Shown here piece by piece: positions 41,401-51,097 of a stretch of 64,000 nucleotides of DNA. Within the stretch, counting starts at the first letter, position 1, and the number at the start of each line of letters is the position of its first letter. The stretch spans positions 1,015,001-1,079,000 of the forward strand of contig NZ_JAGGNA010000001.1 in NCBI RefSeq assembly GCF_017875765.1. Reading direction: 5' to 3'. The stretch is from Flavobacterium sp. CG_23.5. GTDB taxonomy: Bacteria > Bacteroidota > Bacteroidia > Flavobacteriales > Flavobacteriaceae. Position numbers and translations under genes: made by a program. The notes under the pieces were generated by a model that was given only the letters and a program-made list of their open reading frames with translations, made no database searches and was not told the origin of the DNA.

Positions 41401-43773
41401 ATGAACAATACTTATTTTAAATACAGTCCCTTCAAAATTTTGATCTCGTTTCATAAGCTGATTGAAAGCTTGGAAGAAATGGTAGAAACAAATGTAGACT
41501 TACGCTCTACTTATGCTAAAAATTTACTTGAGCAGTTAGTGCCTTTTCCAGAATTTAGAACTGGAATTGAAGATTTGAGTTTAATAGAAAAAAATGAGGT
41601 ATTAATTAAACAATTATTTACCGATTTATTTCCTATTGCGTTAACAAATAACGAAATAAAAGCGGTTACAATTCCTTTTCAGAATTTTACGTTTAATTAT
41701 AGTGTGCGATTCAAAAAAATAGTTGAAAATGCCGGTCAAAATTTTGATTTGGACATTCCTGATTTGGATGAAAATCAATTTTACATCATGAGTTGTATCT
41801 TGATTCTGAATACCTTTTATAATCAAAAAATTGATTTTGACATCCCTTTATTTTACGATATACCCTACGCTAATGGTATAATGAATAAATATCGTATTTT
41901 GTATAATGTCGATTTTCTTGAAATAACACCAACCAATAAAGCGCCCGAAATTACGCAAGATGACATTGATTTATTAATGGATAATTATGACAACATTAAT
42001 TTATGGAAAGAAAAAATTCCCTTTGAAAGTTGGATATTAAAAGGTTTTGGAATTATTACGCTTTTTGATGTCACTACTGAGAGTGCGGTTTCTAACTTAA
42101 AAAGCAATCTTTTAAAACCAGAAAAGGAACAAATAATATCGAATGAAAATTTTGAGGCTATTTTTCGGTCCATTTTCAAAATAGCTGATTTAAGAGTTGG
42201 TTTGACTTTTTACAATTCTGAAGAAGATAAACTTTTAAAACCGATTTTCAACGACGAAAGTTTAGGTAGTTTTATTCTTAGTATTTCTGAACAAGAAGTA
42301 GATTGCAAAAATATACTGTTAGGAGATTCATTTAATAACTTATTGAAAAACAATAAATTACTTGCGATTTCAAATGTTGAAAAATATGCATTGCAATATG
42401 GAAATGAAACATTGGGACAACATTTATTAAAGCAAGATATTAGAAGTTGCATTTTTGTTCCCATTTTAAAAAACAATACACTTTTAGGTATTGTAGAATT
42501 GGTTTCTGCAAGCAAAAGAGTGCTGAGTAGCATTAATATAAGTAAACTTGATTTAATTTTACCTTATTTGGTTAACACTATTCAACGATACAACAAGGAC
42601 ATGCAAAATCAACTGGAGGCGATTATTCAAAGAGAATATACCGCAATTCATCCAAGTGTTTACTGGAAATTCCAAAAAGAAGCGTTGAAATACTTTCAAA
42701 CTAGCAAGCTTAATAAAGACTATATTTTTAAGGAAATTGTATTTAAGGAAGTCTATCCATTGTATGGACAAATCGATATTAAAGGTTCATCGGAAAATAG
42801 AAATGAAACGGTAAAAGACGATTTAAAAAATCAATTAAACAGTCTACTGGAAATCTTTGAAAATCAAAAATTAAATTCCAATCTTATTTTATTAGAACAA
42901 CGAAAATTTGAATTGCAGTCTTTGTTTGATCAACTGGAAGATCAGCTAAAAGCCGATACAGAACAACAAATCCAGTTTTATATTGAGAATGAAATTCATC
43001 CTATTTTAAAAAATATTGAAATGGATGAAAAGGGCGAATTATTACTTCATAATTACTTTGAGAGTTTAGATGAAAAAACAGGAATGTTCTATCAGTCCAG
43101 AAAAAAATTCGATAATGCATTGTCTATTATTAATAAAAAATTAGCTGCCATTCTCGATAAAAAACAAATAGAAGCTCAAATTATTTATCCGCATTATTAC
43201 GAAAGATTTAAAACAGATGGCGTCGAACACTATCTGTATATTGGCGCATCAATAGATCCTACCCAAACTTTTGATACCATGTATCTAAATAATTTGAGGT
43301 TATGGCAATTACAAACTTTGTGCGCTATGGAAATGAAACACCATCAACTCAAGTCATCATTGCCTTATGAACTCGAGGTGACTTCTTTAATTTTAGTATT
43401 TAGCTCTCCTATTTCGATTCGATTTAGAATGGATGAAAAACGATTTGATGTAGATGGAACGTATAATGCCCGTTATGAAGTGATTAAAAAACGCATCGAC
43501 AAAGCCAACATAAAAGGAACTAAAGAACGAATTACCGAAAAAGAAAAAATTACTATCGTATATTCTCATGATAGTGAAGAAACCGAATATTTGAATTATA
43601 TCAAGTTCTTGCAATTCAAAAAGGTATTAGAGCCAACTGTAGAGCAATTTGAGGTCGAAGAATTACAGGGAGTTTCCGGCTTAAGAGCTATTAGAGTGAA
43701 AATTATTAATGACAACAAACAAGTGGAGACAAACAGCTCTAAATATCAAGATTTACAAGACGAATTAAATTAA
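41401..43773 (+). CDS. Large GAF domain-containing protein
   Basis: This 790-residue soluble protein has an N-terminal helical region, a GAF-like domain at about residues 240-400 (IFRSIFKIADLRVGLTFYNS..SCIFVPILKNNTLLGIVELVS) and a long C-terminal region (about 400-790) with no domain I recognise. GAF domains bind small ligands, but no output domain (kinase, cyclase, PDE) is visible. Its stop is one base from the stop of the HD-Pycsar gene, so the two converge. The function is unknown. Confidence 0.8.
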   Translation: MNNTYFKYSPFKILISFHKLIESLEEMVETNVDLRSTYAKNLLEQLVPFPEFRTGIEDLSLIEKNEVLIKQLFTDLFPIALTNNEIKAVTIPFQNFTFNYSVRFKKIVENAGQNFDLDIPDLDENQFYIMSCILILNTFYNQKIDFDIPLFYDIPYANGIMNKYRILYNVDFLEITPTNKAPEITQDDIDLLMDNYDNINLWKEKIPFESWILKGFGIITLFDVTTESAVSNLKSNLLKPEKEQIISNENFEAIFRSIFKIADLRVGLTFYNSEEDKLLKPIFNDESLGSFILSISEQEVDCKNILLGDSFNNLLKNNKLLAISNVEKYALQYGNETLGQHLLKQDIRSCIFVPILKNNTLLGIVELVSASKRVLSSINISKLDLILPYLVNTIQRYNKDMQNQLEAIIQREYTAIHPSVYWKFQKEALKYFQTSKLNKDYIFKEIVFKEVYPLYGQIDIKGSSENRNETVKDDLKNQLNSLLEIFENQKLNSNLILLEQRKFELQSLFDQLEDQLKADTEQQIQFYIENEIHPILKNIEMDEKGELLLHNYFESLDEKTGMFYQSRKKFDNALSIINKKLAAILDKKQIEAQIIYPHYYERFKTDGVEHYLYIGASIDPTQTFDTMYLNNLRLWQLQTLCAMEMKHHQLKSSLPYELEVTSLILVFSSPISIRFRMDEKRFDVDGTYNARYEVIKKRIDKANIKGTKERITEKEKITIVYSHDSEETEYLNYIKFLQFKKVLEPTVEQFEVEELQGVSGLRAIRVKIINDNKQVETNSSKYQDLQDELN

Positions 43774-43774
43774 G

Positions 43775-44941
43775 CTAGACTCCTATAATTTTGAAGGCAA
43801 TTACAAACGAAATTACTGACATTATAATTCCTAACATAAAAAAATTATATGCAATTCGTAATAATCTATATTTTTTCTCTAAAACCAATCCTAAAAAATA
43901 CAAATCTTTAATCATTGAATTATATAGATAATCTCTGTCTTTAAACATCTTATTAACCGCTTCTTGATACTCTTCTAAAGGCATTTTATAAAAATTTCCA
44001 AAGAAAAGTAAATTAACTTTTCTATCAGCAATATCTTGTTTCGTAAAAAAACTTTTCGTCACTTTTGGCCGAGTGGAAAGAATTGCAAAAATAATTGTGA
44101 TTACACTAAACATGATCAAGATAAAAGTTGGAATAATCAGATTAGCATTTTTGGGGCTAATTAATTTAGGAATTAATGAGGAAAGCGCAATTGAAATTAT
44201 AATCGCATTAACAGAAAGTAGTATGTTCGCTTTATTGTCTGCAATCCCGCTTAACCGGGTATGATTTACTAATGTTATTTTAAATAAAGTGTCTATCCCG
44301 CGATCTGGCTTTTCGGCTTTGTTTGTTTTCTTTTTCTTTTTTTTATTTTTTAATTCGATTCTATCGACTTCTTTTTGAATGATTTTTATATTCTTTTCTT
44401 TTAAAGGTTGCCAATTCTCTAAAGCAAAATCGGTGTAAAATCGATGCCTATTGGCTAAAAAATTTTTATTTTCTTTAATCCATTGCTCATTTGTACAAAA
44501 TTTATGATCAGCATTTTGCCACTCCATTCTTAAGTCATCAAGGGATGAAATATAGTTGATGCTAGTAAGATGAAAAAAATCAGCATCTTTAATTATTTTT
44601 TCCAAAATAGTTTGGGGTTCATAATCATATTTTGTTGCTTTAATTAAATTTGAAACTTTTGCAATAAAATCAGCAGATTGTTCTTTTAAGAAAGTAGATG
44701 CAATAATAATACTGGAATCTTCGTGATTAATACTGCCGTTAATATATCCCGCATCGTGAAACCAAGCGGCAATTAACAAAATTTCTTTGTCGGAAGGAGT
44801 TAAATTTTCAGATTCTGCTAATTTTTTGGCAGCAAAAACGACATCAATTGTATGATTAAAATTATGATAGGTATATATCGCAGAAAGTTTATCTTTGAAT
44901 AACCTACTAACAAAATCTTCGGTTTGTTCAATTATAGTCAT
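43775..44941 (-). CDS. HD phosphohydrolase fused to a Pycsar-effector-type transmembrane domain
   Basis: This 388-residue protein has an N-terminal HD domain (about 1-180) with YHNFNHT, AAWFHDAGY (H62-D63), NHED and KDADFFHL as the metal-binding set. A Lys-rich linker (about 198-210) leads to a C-terminal region with ADNKANILLSVNAIIIS and about three membrane helices. That region matches the PycTM effectors of Pycsar anti-phage systems, which damage the membrane when bound to cyclic CMP or UMP. No pyrimidine cyclase gene is adjacent, so defence use is uncertain. The HD domain could degrade or sense the signal. Confidence 0.85.
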   Translation of the reverse strand: MTIIEQTEDFVSRLFKDKLSAIYTYHNFNHTIDVVFAAKKLAESENLTPSDKEILLIAAWFHDAGYINGSINHEDSSIIIASTFLKEQSADFIAKVSNLIKATKYDYEPQTILEKIIKDADFFHLTSINYISSLDDLRMEWQNADHKFCTNEQWIKENKNFLANRHRFYTDFALENWQPLKEKNIKIIQKEVDRIELKNKKKKKKTNKAEKPDRGIDTLFKITLVNHTRLSGIADNKANILLSVNAIIISIALSSLIPKLISPKNANLIIPTFILIMFSVITIIFAILSTRPKVTKSFFTKQDIADRKVNLLFFGNFYKMPLEEYQEAVNKMFKDRDYLYNSMIKDLYFLGLVLEKKYRLLRIAYNFFMLGIIMSVISFVIAFKIIGV

Positions 44942-44965
44942 ATACTATTTTTATACTACTAAATT

Positions 44966-47900
44966 ATGAAATTGTTTTGGGAAAATCGTTTTATAAGTAC
45001 AAATAAAACCTCATTAATTTTAATTTTTTTGGGAATTGTTTTTCATTCTTGCGCAACAAATCATGCACAATACGGGAAAAACATCGCAAAGAAAACATCT
45101 ATTAACACAGCGGACACTTCTAAAATTTCTCATACTTTTTATTTGATTGGTGATGCCGGAAATACATATGAAAGTAAAACTCAAGAAACTCTTAGTTTGT
45201 TTCACGACAGAATAAAAAAATCAGATGAGAATTCTACCCTTTTGTTTCTTGGTGATAATATTTATCCAAAAGGACTACCAAATAATGATGATCCAAGTAA
45301 ACGAATTGTAGCCGAAAAAAAGTTAACTAATCAATTAAAATTGTCCGACGGTTTTAACGGAAGAACCGTTTTTATTCCTGGCAATCATGATTGGGACAGT
45401 GGAATCCAAGGTTTAGAACGCCAAGCAAAATTTGTTACTGAATATCTCAAAGACAAAAAATCATTTTTACCTAGAAAAAGCTGTGCTATCGACGATGTAA
45501 AAATCAATAAAAATGTGACTTTAATTACCATCGACAGTCAATGGTTCATGGAAGATTGGGATAATTATCCAACAATGAATAATGATTGTGATATCAAAAA
45601 TCGGGAAGATTTTTTTGCGGAATTAATGTCTCTTCTTAATAAAAACCACGACAAAACAGTGGTTGTAGCCCTACATCATCCGTTGATGAGTAATGGCGCA
45701 ACTGGAGGACAATTTTCATTAGAAAAACAAATTTTCCCATTTGAAAACAAAATACCACTTCCAGTACTAGGTTCGCTCATCAACTTATTTCGGAAAACTT
45801 CCGGCTTAAGTCCAGCAGACATTCAGAACAAGCAATATACAATTTTCATAAAGAGGGTAAAAACACTCTTACAAAGTCAAAATAATGTTATTGTAGTTTC
45901 AGGACATGATCATAATTTGCAATACATTGAACGAGACAATATCAAACAAATCATTAGCGGGGCCGGTTCAAAATCAGAAGCTGCGAGAGCGGTATTTCCC
46001 GAGGACTTTTCATATGGTGGAAATGGTTACTCTGAATTATCAATTTATGAAAATGGAAATTCGAAAATTTCTTATTATTCAACTGAAAATAATAGAGAAA
46101 AACTGATTTATGAAAAAATTATATTGGAGGTAAAAGAAAAAGAAATACAAAATTTAGCGATTTCATTTCCTGAAACGACAACCACAAGTATTTATTCAAA
46201 AAAACAAACCAAAAAAAGCAGGTTTTATAAATTTATCTTTGGAAAGCATTACAGAAAATATTACGGCACATCTATAGAAGTAAAAAACGCGACGATTGAC
46301 ACGCTTTTTGGTGGTTTAAAGCCAAAACGTGCCGGCGGCGGACATCAAACAAAATCCTCACAAATCGAAGATAAAAATGGAAAAGTGTACGTTTTGCGTT
46401 CCTTAAAAAAAAGTACTTCAAATTTTATTCAATCGGTAGCATTCAAAAATCAGTTTTTAGCAACCGAATTTGAAAACACGTATGCCGAAGATTTTTTATA
46501 TGATTTTTATACTACCGCGCATCCTTATACGCCTCTTGCAGTTGGGAATTTAGCGGAAAAAATTGGTATTTCACATCCAAATTCTTTGCTTTATTATATT
46601 CCAAAACATAAGGCATTGAAAAAATTCAACGCCTTTTTTGGTGATGAATTATACTTTATTGAAGAGCGATCAGATGACAGCCAAAAAGACTTAAAAAGTT
46701 TTGGCAAACCAAATGCAATACTAAGTACAGATGATTTACTAAAAAATCTGCACAAAGACGAAAAATATTCTGTTGATGAAAATTCTTATATCAAAGCCCG
46801 ATTATTTGATATGCTTATTGGCGATTGGGACAGACATCAAGACCAGTGGCGCTGGGGGGAATACAAAATAGGTAACAAAACCACCTATAAGCCGATTCCA
46901 CGAGACAGAGATCAGGCATTTCCGAAATATGACGGAGTATTGCTTGCAATATTAATGACAAATCCCGCCTTGCGTCATATGCAAACTTTCAAGGAAGAAA
47001 TAAAAAATGTAAAATGGCTGAATAGAGAACCCTATCCATTAGATCTTGCCCTACTTAAAACTGCAACCGAAAAAGAATGGATTGCACAAGCCAAATATAT
47101 TCAGGAAAACCTTACCGACGCTGATATAGATAATGCTTTTAAAAGTTTACCAAAAGAAGTACAAGATGAAACTATTGAAAGTATTAAGCAAAAATTAAAG
47201 ATTAGAAGAAACCAACTGCAAAAATATGCTTTGGAATATTATTCTGTGCTGCAGAAAACAATTATAATTGTTGGAACTTCTAAAAAAGACAAATTTGTGA
47301 TTAATCATACTGGAAATCAAAAACTTGAAATCCAAGTATATCGGGTGAAAAAGGAAGGTGATGAATTGTTGTATACCAGAGAATATTTAGCATCTAAAAC
47401 CAAAAACATTTGGATTTATGGCTTAGATGATGACGATATTTTTGAAGTAAAAGGAAACGAAAAATCTAAAACTAAAATTCTATTGATTGGAGGACAAAAT
47501 AATGATTCCTATGCTATAGAAAACGGAAAAAACATAAAAATCTATGACTTTAAATCGAAAAAGAATACTTTCGTTATAGATCGAAAAACTAAAATCAATT
47601 TAACCGATAGTTATGAAACTAATCTTTACGATTTTAAAAAAGCAAAGTACAATACATTCTCAAAACTACCTCATTTAAGTTATAATCCTGATGATGGTAT
47701 AAAATTAGTTTTGAATTCCATTTACACAGTTAATAATTTCAATCAAAATCCTTACACACAAAAACATAGTTTTCAGACCAATTATTATTTTGCAACAAAT
47801 GGGTATGAATTAAATTATAAAGGTAGTTTTCCGAAAATTATAGGCAAATGGGATTTGGATTTGCAAGCCCAAATTACCAGTCCAAATTTTACCATTAATT

Positions 47901-48697
47901 ATTTTGGTACCGGTAATGAAACCGTTAATAATGATGATTTATTTGCCATGAATTACAATCGGGTCCGCTTAAGAATGCTCAAGTTTGCACCTTCTCTAAA
48001 AAAAATTGGCAGATATGGAAGTGAAATTAATTTCTTAACCACTATCGAGAAAATTACAGTAGAAGTCACTAATAATCGCTTCATAAACATTCCAGGAATT
48101 GTAGACAACACGGTTTTTCAAAGTCAACAATTTGCGGGAGCAACACTTAAATATAATTTTGAGAATTATGATAATCGTTCGCTACCCACCTTGGGAATAG
48201 GTTTTTCGATAGCTGGAAGTTGGAAAATGAATTTAAATGACATTAAAAGAAATTTTTCGACCCTAGAAAGTCAACTCAATTTAAATCACAGAATTGATTC
48301 TAATGGAAAAATAGTTTTGGCTACCAATTTAAAAGCTAAAATAATTTCAAACAACAATTACGAATTTTATCAAGGCGCAACTTTAGGTGGTGATTTCGAT
48401 TTACGAGGTTTTAGAAACGAACGTTTTTTAGGCAATAAATCTTTTTATCAAAGCAGTGATTTGCGCTTGAATTTAGGAAAAATAAAAAGAAGTTTAATTC
48501 CGATGTCTTACGGGATTTTAGGCGGATTTGATTACGGCAGAGTATGGGCTATGGGAGAAGATTCTAACAAATGGCATAAATCAATTGGTGGCGGTTTTTG
48601 GCTCAATGGATTAAATGTAATTACTGCTAAAATCACTTATTTCAAAAGTGTAGAAGAACAAGCCAGAATTGCTTTTGGTCTAGGATTTGGATTTTAG
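44966..48697 (+). CDS. Lipoprotein: metallophosphoesterase, kinase-like region and Omp85-like barrel
   Basis: This 1243-residue protein has a lipoprotein signal (FHSC, C29). A calcineurin-type phosphoesterase follows (about 55-350: YLIGDAGNTYE, FLGDNIYPKG, PGNHDWDSG, LHHPLMSNG, SGHDHNLQY). The middle (about 430-760) contains DMLIGDWDRHQDQWRW near 621 and PIPRDRDQAF near 648, like the catalytic and metal-binding loops of kinase-fold proteins. The last 340 residues are strand-rich with GGDFDLRGFRNERFLG, typical of Omp85/BamA-family surface-antigen barrels. It likely sits in the outer membrane. The substrate is unknown. It overlaps the next gene's end by 18 bases (convergent). Confidence 0.87.
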   Translation: MKLFWENRFISTNKTSLILIFLGIVFHSCATNHAQYGKNIAKKTSINTADTSKISHTFYLIGDAGNTYESKTQETLSLFHDRIKKSDENSTLLFLGDNIYPKGLPNNDDPSKRIVAEKKLTNQLKLSDGFNGRTVFIPGNHDWDSGIQGLERQAKFVTEYLKDKKSFLPRKSCAIDDVKINKNVTLITIDSQWFMEDWDNYPTMNNDCDIKNREDFFAELMSLLNKNHDKTVVVALHHPLMSNGATGGQFSLEKQIFPFENKIPLPVLGSLINLFRKTSGLSPADIQNKQYTIFIKRVKTLLQSQNNVIVVSGHDHNLQYIERDNIKQIISGAGSKSEAARAVFPEDFSYGGNGYSELSIYENGNSKISYYSTENNREKLIYEKIILEVKEKEIQNLAISFPETTTTSIYSKKQTKKSRFYKFIFGKHYRKYYGTSIEVKNATIDTLFGGLKPKRAGGGHQTKSSQIEDKNGKVYVLRSLKKSTSNFIQSVAFKNQFLATEFENTYAEDFLYDFYTTAHPYTPLAVGNLAEKIGISHPNSLLYYIPKHKALKKFNAFFGDELYFIEERSDDSQKDLKSFGKPNAILSTDDLLKNLHKDEKYSVDENSYIKARLFDMLIGDWDRHQDQWRWGEYKIGNKTTYKPIPRDRDQAFPKYDGVLLAILMTNPALRHMQTFKEEIKNVKWLNREPYPLDLALLKTATEKEWIAQAKYIQENLTDADIDNAFKSLPKEVQDETIESIKQKLKIRRNQLQKYALEYYSVLQKTIIIVGTSKKDKFVINHTGNQKLEIQVYRVKKEGDELLYTREYLASKTKNIWIYGLDDDDIFEVKGNEKSKTKILLIGGQNNDSYAIENGKNIKIYDFKSKKNTFVIDRKTKINLTDSYETNLYDFKKAKYNTFSKLPHLSYNPDDGIKLVLNSIYTVNNFNQNPYTQKHSFQTNYYFATNGYELNYKGSFPKIIGKWDLDLQAQITSPNFTINYFGTGNETVNNDDLFAMNYNRVRLRMLKFAPSLKKIGRYGSEINFLTTIEKITVEVTNNRFINIPGIVDNTVFQSQQFAGATLKYNFENYDNRSLPTLGIGFSIAGSWKMNLNDIKRNFSTLESQLNLNHRIDSNGKIVLATNLKAKIISNNNYEFYQGATLGGDFDLRGFRNERFLGNKSFYQSSDLRLNLGKIKRSLIPMSYGILGGFDYGRVWAMGEDSNKWHKSIGGGFWLNGLNVITAKITYFKSVEEQARIAFGLGFGF

Positions 48698-49555
48698 TTT
48701 TTTAAGACTAACATTGTACATGTTCCCTCCTTCTGTTTTATTTCTTTCATCGGCAATGAACAACTTGTCATTATCACCGAAACAAACTGCTTCTTTCTGA
48801 GAAAAATGATTTAAAGCGAGTTCTGTTTTTGTCCCATTGAAAAAATTATCGCCTTCAAAATTTTCAAGTAGCCAAATTTTATCATGGTTCAGAATAACAA
48901 TTTTAGACTCATCAGGACTTATGGACGCGCTAGTAATCGCGCAAAAATTATAATCCTCACAAGTTTTAAATTCGCCCATAAATATAGCTTGATGAAAGCC
49001 TGATGCATTGGGAATTTTATATAAAATAGCAGTTCCGTCAAATCCTTTACTTCTATTTTTGGTAAACAAATAAAAATTGTTTTTAAATTCGAAAAAACCT
49101 TCTACATCATAAAATAAATCTTTCTTCTTAGGTGGGAAATCCAACTGTTCAGGATAAGCAAATGAGATTTTGATGGCAGGAACTGCGCTATTGCTGCTTA
49201 ATGCATTTTTATCAATTTTATAAATACACAAATCCTTTCTAGCATTGTCATTGTTGCCAAAATCACCAATATATAAATTTCCTTCCTTATCTTGTGTAAT
49301 GTCCTCCCAGTCGATATTTTCTGTATTCTCGATAGTAATTGCTTTTGCTATTGTTCCATTAGAATTCAAACCATAAATTGTATTTGAATTACCGCTATCT
49401 TCTAATGTCCAAATTAAATTCGTTTGAGCCGAATACGTAATGCCTGAAACTTCTTTTAACTTATGGGGCAAAGAATAAAGTATTGTTAATGAATCGGAAT
49501 TTTGCTGGCAAGCCAATAACAAAAACACAAGCAACAGTGATAAATAGTTTCTCAT
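48680..49555 (-). CDS. SdiA-regulated-like lipoprotein
   Basis: I chose the ATG at 49555 (291 residues, MRNYLSLLLVFLLLACQQ); the longer option is a TTG. LLAC gives a lipoprotein signal at about C17. The rest is a beta-propeller-like repeat (EVSGITYSAQTNLIWTLEDS, NIDWEDITQDKEGNLYIGDF, AICFGDNDKLFIADE-like), matching the SdiA-regulated/YncE-type propellers. The role is unknown. Its last 18 bases overlap the phosphoesterase gene on the other strand. Confidence 0.8.
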   Translation of the reverse strand: MRNYLSLLLVFLLLACQQNSDSLTILYSLPHKLKEVSGITYSAQTNLIWTLEDSGNSNTIYGLNSNGTIAKAITIENTENIDWEDITQDKEGNLYIGDFGNNDNARKDLCIYKIDKNALSSNSAVPAIKISFAYPEQLDFPPKKKDLFYDVEGFFEFKNNFYLFTKNRSKGFDGTAILYKIPNASGFHQAIFMGEFKTCEDYNFCAITSASISPDESKIVILNHDKIWLLENFEGDNFFNGTKTELALNHFSQKEAVCFGDNDKLFIADERNKTEGGNMYNVSLKKLKSKS

Positions 49556-49634
49556 AATCAAAACATTTTTTTTATAATTTACAATTCTTATCCAAGTTTA
49601 AAGATTCAAAATTTGACTTCCAATAAAATAAAGT

Positions 49635-50699
49635 TTAAAATCCAGTATTAAATAAATCAGTTTTTTTAAAATTTCTGGTTATAAATTCGAAGGCAGCGCT
49701 CATGATATTTCCCATCGATTTTGCTTTTTTAAAATTCAAATCATTGGTATATCTGTATAATTCTAATTTCAATTGTTGCAAATGTCCATCTGTAGAAATG
49801 GTGTCATCGCCCATGATTTGGAGTAATCTTTTAATCCTATTTTCGGCAGAATGGATTCTTTTGGCCAATACGGAACGTTCTTCATCTTTATATTGTTCAA
49901 TCGAACTATCCTGAAGTTTTTCCTTAACCAATTTTACCATTGGATAATTTTCTTTAAAAAACTGCGGACGATATACTTTAAAATTTCCTTCGAAACACTG
50001 TTGATCAAAATCGATAGCTCGAATCCTATAAACGACCTGATCAAAATCATGAATGGGAATAATTACATAATTATAAGAACGCATATCACCCAGCAATCGA
50101 ATCATACAACGCTCATTAAACTTCACAAATTCTTTCGCTATTTGAGATTTTTCTGTTTCAGAACATTCTCCCAAAAGCGATTTTATAAACACATCACCTG
50201 CAATTCCCATGATGTGTTCTTCGATTAAAGTATCTTTATAAACCAAAAAATTGATTTTGTCCGGAGATAAAATATGTTCCAATTCTAATCCATATACGCG
50301 CGAAGCATCTGCTTTTTTGATATAAAAATGAGTGTAATTATCATTTAAAATATTTCTGACTTTTATTCGAAAAGGTTTCGAATTTCCAAAAGTGCAATAG
50401 TCAATTGAATCTACGTTCAAAAATTTAATAATCCCTAAGTTACCATCAGAATGTAAAAGCGAATAGATTTTCTTTAAAGTCAAATCAATTTCAGCTCTTT
50501 CAAATTCATTATAATATACGCGAATCCATAATGTATCCTGATTGTTTTTATCAAAAACATTTATGGAACCAGAAAAACGCATCAAATCATCATAGGAAAT
50601 GGGAACTTTAGAGATACGATCAAACCGTTCCAAATAATCCAATAACGAATTATTAATAGGATAAGTTGGTTTTTTAAAAAGCATTACTGGCTCACTCAT
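49635..50699 (-). CDS. Conserved protein of unknown function with kinase-like motifs
   Basis: This 354-residue cytoplasmic-looking protein has no family I can name. Two adjacent segments, RLLGDMRSYNYVIIPI and YRIRAIDFDQQCF, resemble the catalytic loop (D-x(4)-N) and metal-binding Asp of the protein-kinase-like fold (APH/HipA type). EHIMGIAGDVFIKSLLG precedes them. No clear nucleotide-binding lysine motif is obvious. The assignment is a suggestion only. It is the last minus-strand gene before a 398-base gap. Confidence 0.7.
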   Translation of the reverse strand: MSEPVMLFKKPTYPINNSLLDYLERFDRISKVPISYDDLMRFSGSINVFDKNNQDTLWIRVYYNEFERAEIDLTLKKIYSLLHSDGNLGIIKFLNVDSIDYCTFGNSKPFRIKVRNILNDNYTHFYIKKADASRVYGLELEHILSPDKINFLVYKDTLIEEHIMGIAGDVFIKSLLGECSETEKSQIAKEFVKFNERCMIRLLGDMRSYNYVIIPIHDFDQVVYRIRAIDFDQQCFEGNFKVYRPQFFKENYPMVKLVKEKLQDSSIEQYKDEERSVLAKRIHSAENRIKRLLQIMGDDTISTDGHLQQLKLELYRYTNDLNFKKAKSMGNIMSAAFEFITRNFKKTDLFNTGF

Positions 50700-50717
50700 T
50701 TCAAATATAATTTAATG

Positions 50718-50725
50718 CAAAATTA
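50718..50725 (-). promoter_or_regulatory. -7 box of the gene at 49635-50699
   Basis: Minus-strand TAATTTTG matches TAnnTTTG, 18 bases before the start codon. Confidence 0.45.
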
Positions 50726-51052
50726 CAATAAATTAACCCGTGGGGCACGATTACAGTAAATTATGATAAACCCTTTATCTTCTTTCTCTTATCATATTAA
50801 AGATGCTGCTGTTTACATTTTTTTACGTCATTTTCTTAAAAACAAAAACCGAATCTACTTTTTCAAAAAACCGCTTGATTTTTAGCTACTTAATTATTAA
50901 ATAAAGTAAATCTTTCAAATAAAATCTCAATTTAAAAAATAAATTATTACGTAATTAACTAGTTTGAAGACATTTAAAAAAAACGGGGCTATAGATTAAT
51001 TAGGAACCTTATCTTTTTATGTTAAAAAAAATTAAAACGGTCGTATTTACTT
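50726..51052. other. Long AT-rich gap between divergent genes
   Basis: I see no ORF of note, no RNA gene and no strong hairpin here. ATGATAA (50763-50769) and TTATCAT (50789-50795) form only a weak 7-base inverted repeat. The gap probably holds regulatory sequence for the sensor kinase gene. Confidence 0.4.
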
Positions 51053-51060
51053 TACTTTTG
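51053..51060 (+). promoter_or_regulatory. -7 box of the PAS histidine kinase gene
   Basis: TACTTTTG matches TAnnTTTG and lies 37 bases before the ATG. Confidence 0.5.
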
Positions 51061-51097
51061 GTTGTCCCCAAGACATCTAAAATAATTTTAACCTACT

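Noticed and set aside
48680..48697. Overlap of two stop-proximal coding ends as an annotation error
   Set aside because: Both proteins have intact family features up to their ends; an 18-base convergent overlap is plausible.
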